Part shown: positions 7,067 to 15,518 of the stretch, in pieces | How the letters are laid out: every line of letters starts with the position of its first letter | How positions within the stretch are numbered: position 1 is the first letter of the stretch | Assembly (NCBI GenBank): GCA_017473225.1 | Contig: JAFUMG010000012.1 | Coordinates: 1-45,743, forward strand | Direction of reading: 5' to 3' | Origin: Oscillospiraceae bacterium | GTDB lineage: Bacteria > Bacillota > Clostridia > Oscillospirales > Oscillospiraceae | DNA length: 45,743 nt | Translations under genes and position numbers: made by a program | The notes under the pieces: model-generated | What the model saw: the letters and a program-made list of their open reading frames with translations, nothing else | Database searches by the model: none | Told to the model about the DNA's origin: nothing

Positions 7067-8361
7067 TCCCCCGTGGTTTCACCGGCGGGTGCAGTCGCCT
7101 CGCCGGGCAGCGGGTCTGCCAGGGCGGTCTCCTCGGTAATGATCTCTTCTTCGGGGATGATGACTTCATCAGAGCTCATCTCTTCCCCGGTGGTCGCGAG
7201 GACCGCGCCGCCGAAGTCCTCGGGCTCCCGGCGGACGGTGGACGCGCCGGCTTCGCAGCCGGGGACCGCGGGATCGGCCACATAGTCCTCCGCCGTCAGA
7301 CCCGAGAGGATCTCATAGCTGCCGGTCATGCCGTCGTACATGCCCAGAGAAACGTCCCTCTGCTCCAGCTTGCCCCGGCCGTTGTCCGCCCAGACCTTGG
7401 CGGTAGTCTCGCCGGTCTCCTCGTCGAAGGCCATGTCGGTCAGATAATTCTCCGGGACCCACAGGCCCTCCAGCCCGGTCTCAACGGCTGCCACTTCCAT
7501 ATAGACGTGCTGGCCCAGCAGCAGGCCCTCGGTGTCGTCCAGATCCACATAGAAGGGATAGCTGGAGCTGGTGGTCATGGTGTCGGTCATGCCGTAGCTG
7601 TTCCAGTAGTCGGTGTTATTCTGGGAAGCGTCCTCCAGATCGATGTAGGCCACGGTGCCCATCCAGACCTGGGAGCTGAGACGGGAGAAGATCTTCACCC
7701 GGGTGCCCTCCATGATGCCGCTGCCGATGCTCATTTCGTTGACCATGCCCTTGATCCGGTAGGCGCCGCTCTGCTGGATGGTGATGTAAGCGCCGGATTC
7801 GCCGGTCTCGTCGATCTGGCGGACGGTGCCGGCGGCGGGAGCGGTGATGTCAATGTTGTCCAGCATCTCCTGCAGCTTGGTGATCTCCTCCTCCCTGGCG
7901 GCCAGATTGTAGTCGTTCTCCATCTGGGTCGTTTTCAGGGTGTTGATCTCCAGGGTCAGGCGGACCTTGGTGGATTCGTCGTATGTACGCTTCAGCTGCT
8001 TTTCCAGGGTCTCCAGCTGGCCGGCGTAGGTGGTCTGCTCGTTCTGCATTTTCTCCACCTCCAGCTGGGCCTTTTCCAGATCCAGCTCCAGGGCGGCGGA
8101 GTCGTAGGTGAACAGCTTATCTCCGGCCTCCACCTTCTGGCCCACGGAGACATACAGCTCCTCAATGGTCTTGGTGCTGTCCCGCTGGATCTTCAGCACA
8201 TCCTGGCTGTCCACGATGCCCACATAGCGTTCCTCCGCCCGGGCGGCGGCAGTCAGTTGGTCGGCCCGCTGGACGGAGATACCGTCTCCCTGAGCGCCGC
8301 AGGCGTTCAGGCTCAGGGCCAGCGCCAGGGCGGCTGTGATCACAAACCTCTTCTTTACCAT
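7063..8361 (-). CDS. Lipoprotein HlyD-type adaptor, first gene of the exporter operon
   Basis: A 432-residue membrane-fusion protein. The start is ATG 8361, with GGAGG directly before it; the in-frame ATG 5 codons upstream lies before that site. The signal peptide ends in the lipobox LNAC, with Cys21 as the lipidated residue. Lipoyl halves flank a long helical hairpin at about residues 85-165 (LEKAQLEVEKMQ.., NLAAREEEITKLQEM). The beta-barrel follows, and the last 60 residues are acidic and disordered. Unlike the second adaptor it has a normal uninterrupted hairpin and is lipid-anchored, not helix-anchored. Two non-identical adaptors for one ATPase/permease pair suggest a hetero-assembly. Confidence 0.88.
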   Translation of the reverse strand: MVKKRFVITAALALALSLNACGAQGDGISVQRADQLTAAARAEERYVGIVDSQDVLKIQRDSTKTIEELYVSVGQKVEAGDKLFTYDSAALELDLEKAQLEVEKMQNEQTTYAGQLETLEKQLKRTYDESTKVRLTLEINTLKTTQMENDYNLAAREEEITKLQEMLDNIDITAPAAGTVRQIDETGESGAYITIQQSGAYRIKGMVNEMSIGSGIMEGTRVKIFSRLSSQVWMGTVAYIDLEDASQNNTDYWNSYGMTDTMTTSSSYPFYVDLDDTEGLLLGQHVYMEVAAVETGLEGLWVPENYLTDMAFDEETGETTAKVWADNGRGKLEQRDVSLGMYDGMTGSYEILSGLTAEDYVADPAVPGCEAGASTVRREPEDFGGAVLATTGEEMSSDEVIIPEEEIITEETALADPLPGEATAPAGETTGE

Positions 8362-8396
8362 GATGATGACCTCCATTTTCTGGTATTTTCAATATC

Positions 8397-8425
8397 ATCA
8401 TACCCTGTACAGGCCTGAGAATCAA
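8397..8425 (-). promoter_or_regulatory. Promoter of the ABC exporter operon
   Basis: On the minus strand, -35 TTGATT (8420-8425), 17-nt spacer, -10 TATGAT (8397-8402), about 35 nt before the first start codon. A long inverted repeat sits immediately upstream of the -35. Confidence 0.6.
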
Positions 8426-8426
8426 A

Positions 8427-8466
8427 TTAAGATTTCCTTAGGCTCCCATACTTAAGGAAATCTTAA
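8427..8466. promoter_or_regulatory. Perfect 14-bp inverted repeat upstream of the exporter promoter
   Basis: Arms TTAAGATTTCCTTA (8427-8440) and TAAGGAAATCTTAA (8453-8466) around a 12-nt centre, one base from the -35. The position suits an activator such as an OmpR-type response regulator. It also lies 17 nt after the oxidoreductase stop and could fold as that gene's terminator, although no U-run follows. No regulator gene for it is in the window. Confidence 0.6.
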
Positions 8467-8483
8467 ATGTTAATGACAGTTTT

Positions 8484-9783
8484 CTATTTTTTCCGCAGAT
8501 CCCCGGTGGCGGGGCCATCCAGAAGAGTGCCGCTTTTCTCAAACCGGGAGCCGTGGCAGGGGCAGTCCCAGCTGTGCTCCTGCCGGTTCCATTTCAGGGC
8601 GCAGCCCATGTGGGGGCACCGGGGGACCGTGGGCGTCAGCAGATTCCAGAGCGCATTGGCGCCATTGGCGGCCAGCCTGGGATGCAGCATGGACCGGGCG
8701 GGCGAAAAAAGCTCCCCGTCCGGGTGGCTTTTCCCCTGCGCCAGCTCGCAGAGGATCTCCGATGCCACCATGGAGGAGGTCATGCCCCATTTGTTGAACC
8801 CGGTGGCCACATAGAGGTCCGGCGTCCGGGGCGAGTACCGGCCGATATAGGGCATATCGTCCAGGGTCATACAGTCCTGGGTGGCCCAGCGCTGGCGGAT
8901 CACCGCACCGGGGTAATAGAGCCGGGCGGCCCGCTCCAGCGCGTCCCAGCCGCCCCCGGCATGGCCGGTGCGGTGGGAGCCGCCGCCCAGCAGGAGGACA
9001 TCCCCCTGATCACGAAGGGAAAGCCCTGTCCCGGATTCATCCAGGTACATGCCGTCCACCCGGCCGGCGTTTTCCAGGGCCAGCACATAGGACCGGTGCT
9101 GGTACTGCTTCAGCCAGAATGCCCCATGCTTGTTCCAGATGGGAAAATGGGTGGCGACGATGGTCTTTCCAGCCCGGATGATGGCCTTGTCCGTGCGGTA
9201 CATGGAGCCGTTGAAGGAACGGACCGCCGTATGCTCGAAGATATTCAGGTCCTTCGCGATGGCCGCCGCGAATTTCAGCGGATGGAACTGGGCCTGCTTC
9301 GGAAAACGGACAGCCCCGGCTGTGGGGAACGGCAGCGACGGCGTCTGGGCGGCGTCCGCTTCCGCGCCGATCTGGGCCAGCGCTTCCAGCTCCGCTTCGA
9401 GTTTTTGGGGGTCCTTCAGGCTGTAGACATAGCTGTCCTTCTCCTCAAAATCGCAGTCAATGCCCCGGCACAACCCCCGCCAGGCGTCCACCGCGCCCTG
9501 ATTCGCCTGATAATACTGCCGCGCCTTTTCCACACCGAAGCGGCGGACCAGGTCCTGATAGACCAGGCCATGCTGGGCGGTGATCTTGGCGGTGGTGCAG
9601 CCGGTGACGCCGCCGCAGATCCGGCCCGCCTCCACCAGCATATAGTCCACCCCCGCCTGCCGCAGCTTCCGCGCGAAGGAGCCCAGCCATTCCCCCACCA
9701 ATGATTAGCACGTCAGTCTGAAAGATCCCCTCCAGCCGGGGAAATTCCGGCATATGCACATCCTCGTTCCATATGGATTTCAT
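8484..9783 (-). pseudogene. Frameshifted FAD-dependent oxidoreductase with C-terminal Rieske domain
   Basis: The reading frame starts at ATG 9783 (MKSIWNEDVHMPEF) with the FAD-binding motif DVLIIGGGMAG. It then runs out of frame near 9671-9676, in a CGCGCG stretch. The other frame continues ARKLRQAGVDYMLVEAG to the end (stop at 8484), as expected for a DAO-type oxidoreductase. The last 80 residues hold a Rieske [2Fe-2S] domain: C-P-H-MGC, then CPCHGSRF. A two-base CG loss, or one extra base, explains the break. In life it would be cytoplasmic, transferring electrons between FAD and the cluster; the substrate is unknown. A sequencing or assembly error is as likely as true decay, since the rest of the frame is intact. 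Confidence 0.85.
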
Positions 9784-9827
9784 ATCACATCACCGTTCTT
9801 AAAATGCGCACCAAAATGGGAAATATG

Positions 9828-9858
9828 CAAAAACACCGCCAGCCAAAGCCGGCAGTGT
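9828..9858 (-). terminator. Minus-strand terminator beside the 243-bp repeat
   Basis: Hairpin ACACTGCCGGC / GCTGGCGGTGT with loop TTTG. It pairs fully only as minus-strand RNA, through two G-U pairs, and is followed by GTTTTTG. It shields the oxidoreductase gene from upstream transcription. Confidence 0.65.
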
Positions 9859-9868
9859 GTGATGTTTT

Positions 9869-10111
9869 AAATTGTAGTTTATCTGTCAGTTGTTTGCCGC
9901 ACCCAAAGGCCCCCTTGTGTAAAGGGGGCTGGCTCGGCGATAGCCGAGACTGGGGGATTGCGCAGCAGAAGTCTGGAATAACCACCAACATCTCGGCGAA
10001 TTCGTACTGCAGTGCAGCAATCCCTCAGTCAAAAATCGGAGATTTTTGACAGCTCCCTTTACACAAGGGAGCCTTGGGGCGCTCCCGCGCCAGTGCGGTA
10101 AACTACAATTT
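9869..10111. repeat. Complete 243-bp palindromic dispersed element
   Basis: Bounded by AAATTGTAGTTTA and TAAACTACAATTT, perfect 13-bp terminal inverted repeats. Internal segments are also mirrored: CCCCCTTGTGTAAAGGGGG near the left, CTCCCTTTACACAAGGGAG near the right. It has no transposase and no credible gene. It is the only full copy here; the two window ends carry the two halves of another copy with a few base differences. It sits between two terminators. Confidence 0.9.
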
Positions 10112-10131
10112 CCAGTCCTCCCCCGACTGAA

Positions 10132-10159
10132 AACACCGCCGGCTTTTGCCGGCGGTGTT
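10132..10159 (-). terminator. Terminator of the xylB-DUF4867-isomerase operon
   Basis: Perfect 12-bp stem AACACCGCCGGC / GCCGGCGGTGTT with a 4-nt loop, 13 nt past the isomerase stop on the minus strand. Confidence 0.85.
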
Positions 10160-10171
10160 CGGTTTCAGGAA

Positions 10172-11638
10172 TTATGCCCAGGGGTTCTCGGTGGCATAGG
10201 GCAGGGATTTGGGCTGGTTGTAGGCGATGTCGGAGATGCCGAAGTACTTCAGGACCTCGAACAGGGTCTTTCCGCAGTGGGCGAAGGCCACGGCGCCGTG
10301 ATGGGGATAGCGCTTCTGGATCAGCACATGGCGGTAGAAGCGGCCCATCTCGGGAATGGCGAAAACGCCGATGCCGCCGAAGGAGCGGGTGGCCACGGGC
10401 AGGACCTCACCTTCCGCGATGTAGGAGCGGAGGTTGCCCTCGCTGTCGCACTGCAGGCGGTAGAAGGTGATGTCGGAAGCGGCGATGTCGCCCTCCAGAG
10501 TACCACGGGTGATGTCGGGGGTGCCGCCATTTTCCAGCAGACGGTTCTGGATCAGCTGATACTTGACCGCGCAGTCGCCGCACATCTTGCAGCTGGGGGT
10601 ATTGCCGCAGTGGAAGCCCATGAAGGTATCCTTGATATCATAGGGGAACTTGCCGGCGATGTCCTCGTCGTAGATGTACTTGGGCACGGAGTTGTTGATA
10701 TCCAGCAGGGTGATGGCGTCGCCGGTGATGCAGGCGCCGATGTACTCACTCAGGGCGCCGTAGATATCCACCTCGCAGGCCACGGGGATGCCCCGGGAGG
10801 CCAGACGGGAGTTGACATAGCAGGGCTCGAAGCCGAACTGCTCGGGGAAGGCGGGCCAGCACTTGTCGGCGAAGGCAACGTACTTTCTCGCGCCCTTGTG
10901 TGCCTCTGCCCAGTCAAGCAGGGTCAGCTCAAACTGCGCCATCCGCTCCAGCAGGTCGGGATAGATCTTGCCGTTCATTTCGGCCTGCATATCCGCGATC
11001 ACTTCGGGGATGCGCACGTCGCCGGCATGGGCCTTATAAGAGACCAGCAGGTCCAGCTCGGAGTTCTCCTCCACCTCGACGCCCAGCTCGTACAGGCCCT
11101 TGATGGGGGCGTTGCAGGCGAAGAAGTCCTGGGGACGGGGGCCGAAGGTGATGATCTTCAGGCTCTTGACACCGATGATGGCCCGGGCAATAGGAACGAA
11201 TTCCTTGATCATCGCCGCGCACTCTTCCGCGGTGCCCACGGGATACTCGGGGATGTAGGCCTTCAGATGGCGCATACCCAGATTATAGGAGCAGTTCAGA
11301 ACGCCGCAGTAAGCGTCGCCGCGGCCGTTGATCATATCGCCGTCGCCTTCGGCAGCCGCGATGTACATTGTGGGGCCATCGAACTTCTGGCACAGGATGG
11401 TTTCGGGGGTCTCGGGGCCGAAGTTGCCCAGGAACACCACCAGGGCGTTGACGCCATTGGCCTGGACATCCGCCAGGGCAGCCAGAGCGTCCTTCTCGTT
11501 TTCCACGGTGATGGGGCACTCATAGATGCCTTCACCATAGGCGGCCACGATGTTCTTGCGGCGCTGGGTGGACAGAGCAATGGGGAAACAGTCACGGGAG
11601 ACGGCAATGATGCCAAGCTTTACTTCAGGAATGTTCAT
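10172..11638 (-). CDS. L-fucose/L-arabinose isomerase family protein
   Basis: The 488-residue product matches the FucI/AraA fold family, which interconverts aldoses and ketoses with a divalent metal in the cytoplasm. Visible family features include an N-terminal Rossmann-like part (VNALVVFLGNFGPETPETI), a middle domain with EVDIYGALSEYIGA (about residue 285) and the C-terminal GFHCGNTPSCKMCGDCAVKYQ segment. The last is cysteine-rich and typical of the unnamed subgroup, not of true AraA or FucI. It is the third gene of a minus-strand operon after the FGGY kinase and a DUF4867-like gene. The order isomerase plus kinase implies pentose or deoxyhexose catabolism. The exact sugar is not readable from sequence. 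Confidence 0.85.
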   Translation of the reverse strand: MNIPEVKLGIIAVSRDCFPIALSTQRRKNIVAAYGEGIYECPITVENEKDALAALADVQANGVNALVVFLGNFGPETPETILCQKFDGPTMYIAAAEGDGDMINGRGDAYCGVLNCSYNLGMRHLKAYIPEYPVGTAEECAAMIKEFVPIARAIIGVKSLKIITFGPRPQDFFACNAPIKGLYELGVEVEENSELDLLVSYKAHAGDVRIPEVIADMQAEMNGKIYPDLLERMAQFELTLLDWAEAHKGARKYVAFADKCWPAFPEQFGFEPCYVNSRLASRGIPVACEVDIYGALSEYIGACITGDAITLLDINNSVPKYIYDEDIAGKFPYDIKDTFMGFHCGNTPSCKMCGDCAVKYQLIQNRLLENGGTPDITRGTLEGDIAASDITFYRLQCDSEGNLRSYIAEGEVLPVATRSFGGIGVFAIPEMGRFYRHVLIQKRYPHHGAVAFAHCGKTLFEVLKYFGISDIAYNQPKSLPYATENPWA

Positions 11639-11654
11639 ATTGATCTATCTCCTT

Positions 11655-12293
11655 TTAAATTATATTTGCAATGTCGATGTTTTCGCCGGAGAGGCCCACC
11701 TTCGCGCCGCCCTTGGCTTCGTCGGACTCGGGATGGGCCAGCAGCCACTTGTTCCGGGCGGTGAGGAGCTCGTCCTCGGCGGTCAGATTCTTCATGACGG
11801 GACGGTCCGTATTGGTCAGCCAGGGCAGGGCCACCAGCACCCGGAAGCCCTTATCGGGATCGCAGTGGCAGGGGGCGTAGTGCAGGGTGGTGGCATAGAC
11901 CTCCACCAGCACACCGGCGGGGACCTTGAAGGCTTTGACCTTGGCGGTGTCCAGGATGCCGTTTGCGATCTCGTCCTGCTTCGCGATCAGCAGGATGAAG
12001 TCCTCAGTGCCCAGGTTGAATTCGCTGTCCCGGTGGTATTCCAGGCAGTTGAGCTTCGTATTGTGGCCGTTGCACCAGCCCAGCTGGACGGGCATACCGC
12101 CGTAGCAGTGCTCGCTGATCTCCACCGCGGCGGGCAGCTCCTGCAGGGGCTCCCAGGTGGGGACGTATTCCACAGCGGGGCCGCAGGGGGCATCCTTCAG
12201 GGTATCCAGGATCTCCGCCACGGTTTCCTCCATGCCGGTGACCACCTGGCCGTAGGCCTTGAATTCAGGGTCCAGAACAGAATAGATCTTCAT
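11655..12293 (-). CDS. DUF4867-like protein
   Basis: 212 residues, starting MKIYSVLDPEFKAYGQVV, a start I associate with DUF4867, a cupin-like family found next to sugar isomerase and kinase genes. It has no signal peptide and no membrane helices. It lies 5 nt after the kinase stop and 16 nt before the isomerase, so it is co-translated with both. A role as mutarotase, sugar epimerase or accessory isomerase is plausible from context, but no activity is proven in what I can see. His/Glu residues at ECHYxG-like positions (ISEHCYGGMPVQLGWCNGHN) could bind metal. Confidence 0.75.
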   Translation of the reverse strand: MKIYSVLDPEFKAYGQVVTGMEETVAEILDTLKDAPCGPAVEYVPTWEPLQELPAAVEISEHCYGGMPVQLGWCNGHNTKLNCLEYHRDSEFNLGTEDFILLIAKQDEIANGILDTAKVKAFKVPAGVLVEVYATTLHYAPCHCDPDKGFRVLVALPWLTNTDRPVMKNLTAEDELLTARNKWLLAHPESDEAKGGAKVGLSGENIDIANII

Positions 12294-12298
12294 AGCCG

Positions 12299-13783
12299 TT
12301 ACTCCTTTACAAATTCAGCGAACAATGCCTTGCACGCGGGGTAGATTTGCTTAAACTGCTGGTAGCGCTTCTCATACTTGGCAACCAGCTCCGGCTCGGG
12401 CTTGACCGTGGAGGCCACATGGACAAATTTGTCGCAGACTTCCTTCACGCTGCCGTACTCCCCTGCCGCCACCATGGCCAGCATCGCGCCGCCCATGCCG
12501 GGACCCTGCTCGGATTCCAGGCACTGCAGCTCCGCGTTCAGGACGTTGGCCATGATCTTCTTCCACAGGGGGCTCTTAGCGCCGCCGCCGCAGATCTTGG
12601 AGGAATTGATGACGATGCCGAGACTTCTCGCCACTTCCACGCTGTCCCGGATGGCGTAGGCCACGCCCTCCAGCACCGCCTGGGTCAGGTCGGCCCGGCT
12701 GGTGTCCATGGTCATGCCAATGAAGGTACCCCGGGCGTTGGTGTCGTTGATGGGGCTCCGCTCGCCCATCAGATAGGGCAGGAAGTAGACATGGTTCTCG
12801 CCCAGCTTGTCGTCGGTGATGGGGGCCTGCTCGGCGTTATAGTCCTTGGTCTGGTAAATGTCGTCCATCAGCCACTTGTTGCAGGAAGCGGCACTCAGCA
12901 TACAGCCCATCAGATGGTAGCCGCCGTCGGCATGGGCGAAGGCATGGAGGGCATTGTTGTTGTCCACGCCGAACTTTTCCGAGGAGATAAAGACGGTGCC
13001 AGAGGTGCCGAGACTGATATTGCAGCCGCCCTCGCCCACCACGCCGGTGCCCACCGCCGCGGCGGCATTGTCGCCGGCGCCGGCCGCCACCTTGACGTTC
13101 CCGCCGATGCCCAGCAGCTTGGCAATCTCGGGCTTGACGGTGCCGATGCACGCATAGGACTCGAAAAGCTTGGGCATCTGGCTCTCGGAAACGCCGCAGA
13201 TATCCAGCATCTCCTGACTCCAGCACTTGTGCTCCACGTCCAGCAGCAGCATACCGGAGGCGTCGGAATAATCGCAGGCATGGACGCCGGTGAGGATGTA
13301 GTTTACATAATCCTTCGGCAGCATGATCTTGGCGATCTTTTCAAAATTCTCGGGCTCATTCTCCTTCACCCACAGCACCTTGGGGGCGGTGAAGCCAGCG
13401 AAGGCGATGTTGGCGGTCAAGGCGGAGAGCTTGTCCTTGCCAATTTCGTTATTCAGGTAATCCACCTGCTTGGCGGTCCGGCCGTCGTTCCAGAGGATGG
13501 CGGGGCGGATCACATTGTCATCCGCGTCCAGGATCACCAGGCCGTGCATCTGGCCGCCGCAGCCGATACCGGCCACCTCCGCGCCATTGTAGCCCGTCAG
13601 CAGCTCGGGGATGCCCTCCAGCACTGCCTTGCGCCAGTCCTCCGGGGCCTGCTGGCTCCAGCCGGGCTGGGGGAATTCCAGGGGGTATTCTTTGGTCACA
13701 ACATTCAGGATCTTGCCGGTGGATTCCATCAGCAGCAGCTTCACTGCCGAGGTACCCAGGTCAACGCCGATGTACAGCTTCAA
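12299..13783 (-). CDS. xylB: Xylulokinase-like FGGY carbohydrate kinase
   Basis: A 494-residue kinase of the FGGY family that phosphorylates a ketose, typically D-xylulose to xylulose 5-phosphate. It starts at TTG 13783 (LKLYIGVDLGTSAVK) because GGGAG lies 8 nt before it; the in-frame ATG 13798 has no ribosome site and sits upstream of that motif. IGVDLGTSAVK is the N-terminal phosphate loop. GCGGQMHGLV, the C-terminal GDNAAAAVGTG and CGGGAKSPLWKKIMANVLN are conserved adenosine and sugar-binding segments. It is the first gene of the operon with DUF4867 and the isomerase, and divergent from an AraC regulator. L-ribulose or L-fuculose are alternative substrates given the FucI-type isomerase. 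Confidence 0.9.
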   Translation of the reverse strand: MKLYIGVDLGTSAVKLLLMESTGKILNVVTKEYPLEFPQPGWSQQAPEDWRKAVLEGIPELLTGYNGAEVAGIGCGGQMHGLVILDADDNVIRPAILWNDGRTAKQVDYLNNEIGKDKLSALTANIAFAGFTAPKVLWVKENEPENFEKIAKIMLPKDYVNYILTGVHACDYSDASGMLLLDVEHKCWSQEMLDICGVSESQMPKLFESYACIGTVKPEIAKLLGIGGNVKVAAGAGDNAAAAVGTGVVGEGGCNISLGTSGTVFISSEKFGVDNNNALHAFAHADGGYHLMGCMLSAASCNKWLMDDIYQTKDYNAEQAPITDDKLGENHVYFLPYLMGERSPINDTNARGTFIGMTMDTSRADLTQAVLEGVAYAIRDSVEVARSLGIVINSSKICGGGAKSPLWKKIMANVLNAELQCLESEQGPGMGGAMLAMVAAGEYGSVKEVCDKFVHVASTVKPEPELVAKYEKRYQQFKQIYPACKALFAEFVKE

Positions 13784-13839
13784 GTCGATCACTCCCATGT
13801 TTTTTTGTAATAATTTTCTATGAATTAACGGGGAAAAAC

Positions 13840-13868
13840 TTGATTCGTGCCCCGCAATTTGCTAAGAT
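13840..13868 (+). promoter_or_regulatory. Promoter of the first AraC regulator
   Basis: -35 TTGATT (13840-13845), 17-nt spacer, -10 TAAGAT (13863-13868), about 22 nt before the TTG start. The region also serves the divergent kinase operon, so it is the likely AraC target. Confidence 0.55.
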
Positions 13869-13890
13869 AAATGAATCGGAGGTGATGGTT

Positions 13891-14832
13891 TTGGACGAAC
13901 TGGAAATCATTCAATATCAGCAGGTCAACGGTCTGAGCGTTTTCGCCAACACGGTGACCTACCGCTCCCCCCATTTCCACAAGGATTGGGAGCTTCTGTG
14001 GGTCCTGGACGCCCCGCTGACCGTCACCTGTATGCAGCGGGATTTTCTGGTGGAGCCGGGAGAATTGGTGCTATTCCCGCCCAACATGACCCACGAGCTG
14101 GTGCAGAAGGAGCAGCTATGCACCTTCCTGTGCCTGCAGATCTCGCCGACGGCCTTTGCCACCGCCACCAACATCAGCACCGAGGACATCCGCCTGCGCA
14201 CCCATCTCTCCCCGGAGGATTACGCCTGGGTCCGGCGGACCACGCTGGATATCGCCAGCGCCTATTTTACCCGCAGCGATTTCTACGAGCTCTACTGCTT
14301 CGGCCAGTGCGGCCTGCTGCTCCACCGGCTGCTGACCAACCTCCCCTACCGCATCATGACCGCGGAGGAAGCCGCCAACACCGACCGGCAGAACGCGAGG
14401 CTTCTGCGGCTGGTGCAGTTCGTGGATGCCAATTTCAGCCATAAGATCCGGCTGTCGGATTTCGCGGCGCAGGAGGGCTGCTCGGTCAGCTACCTGTCCC
14501 ACTTCATCAAAAATACCATGAACCAGACCTTTCAGGAATACGTCAATTCCGTCCGGTTCAATCACGCCTGCAAGCTCATCGCCGCGGGCAAGGACTCCAT
14601 GCTCAGCATCAGCGTGGAATCCGGGTTCTCCGACTACCGCTATTTCTCCCGGGCCTTTCAGAAGGCCTACGGCATGACCCCCGCGGAGTACAGCCGCAAG
14701 GCCCATCTGGTGCTCCCGGAGGATACCACTCAGGGCCACAGCCACCACTCCGAGGAGCAATTCCTGACCCGGGGCCAGAGCCTGTATGTGCTGAAATGGT
14801 TCCAGGCCCAGCTAAGCGAAGAAAACATCTGA
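13891..14832 (+). CDS. AraC-family transcriptional regulator (first)
   Basis: 313 residues if started at TTG 13891, which lies 8 nt after GGAGG; ATG 13885 is only 2 nt after it and less suitable. The N-terminal part (1-150) is a cupin-like sugar-sensing domain (HFHKDWELLWVLD, LVEPGELVLFPPNMTHEL). Residues about 180-280 form the double helix-turn-helix: FVDANFSHKIRLSDFAAQEG, SYLSHFIKNTM, GFSDYRYFSRAFQKAYGMTPAEYSR. A 40-residue tail follows the DNA-binding domain and has a counterpart in the second AraC regulator of this window. It is divergent from the kinase-isomerase operon, so probably its activator. A hairpin terminator follows. Confidence 0.9.
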   Translation: MDELEIIQYQQVNGLSVFANTVTYRSPHFHKDWELLWVLDAPLTVTCMQRDFLVEPGELVLFPPNMTHELVQKEQLCTFLCLQISPTAFATATNISTEDIRLRTHLSPEDYAWVRRTTLDIASAYFTRSDFYELYCFGQCGLLLHRLLTNLPYRIMTAEEAANTDRQNARLLRLVQFVDANFSHKIRLSDFAAQEGCSVSYLSHFIKNTMNQTFQEYVNSVRFNHACKLIAAGKDSMLSISVESGFSDYRYFSRAFQKAYGMTPAEYSRKAHLVLPEDTTQGHSHHSEEQFLTRGQSLYVLKWFQAQLSEENI

Positions 14833-14841
14833 TACTTCCCG

Positions 14842-14869
14842 GACCGCGCCCCTCGGCGCGGTCTTTTTT
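14842..14869 (+). terminator. Terminator after the first AraC regulator
   Basis: GACCGCGCC / GGCGCGGTC stem, loop CCTC, followed by TTTTTT. It touches the stop codon of the convergent membrane-protein gene. Confidence 0.9.
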
Positions 14870-15518
14870 ACATTTCTTTCAGGAATCTGCCGCAGAGCTT
14901 TTCGGAAACCGGCAGGAAAATCTGCGCCGTGGGTCCCACCAGGAACGCGCAGATCACCGTGCCAAGGCCCACCGTGCCGCCCAGCAGAAAGCCCGCCAGC
15001 GCGAAGCACACATCCACGGCGATCCGGACGATGCCGAATTTCCATTTTGCCTTGTCACTGATCACCACGGCCACCAGATCATTGGGGCCGGTGCCCGCCT
15101 GGGATTTGATGACGATGGTCATGCCGAAGGCCAGGATCACGCACCCCAGCACCAGGCAAACCACCCGCCAGGCAAAGGGAGACCCGGCATGGATCACGCC
15201 GCCCAGCAGCAGCGTAAACATATCGATGATGGGGCCGCCCAGGATCATGCACAGCAGCGTCCCGATCCGGACATAGCCGCGGTCCACGATCAGCAGCACC
15301 AAAATGATCAAAAAGGATACACCCACATGGACCCAGCCGTGGGTCACGGGCAGGGCCGCCGGCCAAGAGATCCTGCGAAACAGGCCCTGGATCAGCACAT
15401 TGAAGGGGTCCGAGCCCAGGTCCGCCTGCAAGAACAGCGTCACGCCCAGATGGGCAATGGTCAGGCCGGCCAGGAGCAGGATCACCCGGGGGATCCACAG
15501 TCCCAGCTTACGCTTCAT
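14868..15518 (-). CDS. YczE/YitT-like integral membrane protein
   Basis: A 216-residue hydrophobic protein with about five membrane helices. The start MKRKLGLWIPR at 15518 is preceded by GAGGAGG at 9 nt. The N-terminal IPRVILLLAGLTIAHLGVTLFLQADLGSDPFNVL and the later TGPNDLVAVVISDK, with a Gly-Ser-Asp-Pro turn, are like the YczE/YyaS membrane family (DUF6198-like). Its function in that family is not settled; transport or regulation has been proposed. Its start overlaps the small upstream ORF by 11 bases. Convergent with the AraC gene. Confidence 0.75.
   Translation of the reverse strand: MKRKLGLWIPRVILLLAGLTIAHLGVTLFLQADLGSDPFNVLIQGLFRRISWPAALPVTHGWVHVGVSFLIILVLLIVDRGYVRIGTLLCMILGGPIIDMFTLLLGGVIHAGSPFAWRVVCLVLGCVILAFGMTIVIKSQAGTGPNDLVAVVISDKAKWKFGIVRIAVDVCFALAGFLLGGTVGLGTVICAFLVGPTAQIFLPVSEKLCGRFLKEM

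Noticed and set aside
9804-10049. An 81-codon ORF crossing the 243-bp repeat
   Set aside because: It lies over a terminator and a noncoding palindromic repeat; its sequence follows the repeat, not a gene.
13796-13798. ATG 13798 as the xylB start
   Set aside because: No ribosome site before it; the GGGAG site lies downstream of it and points to TTG 13783.
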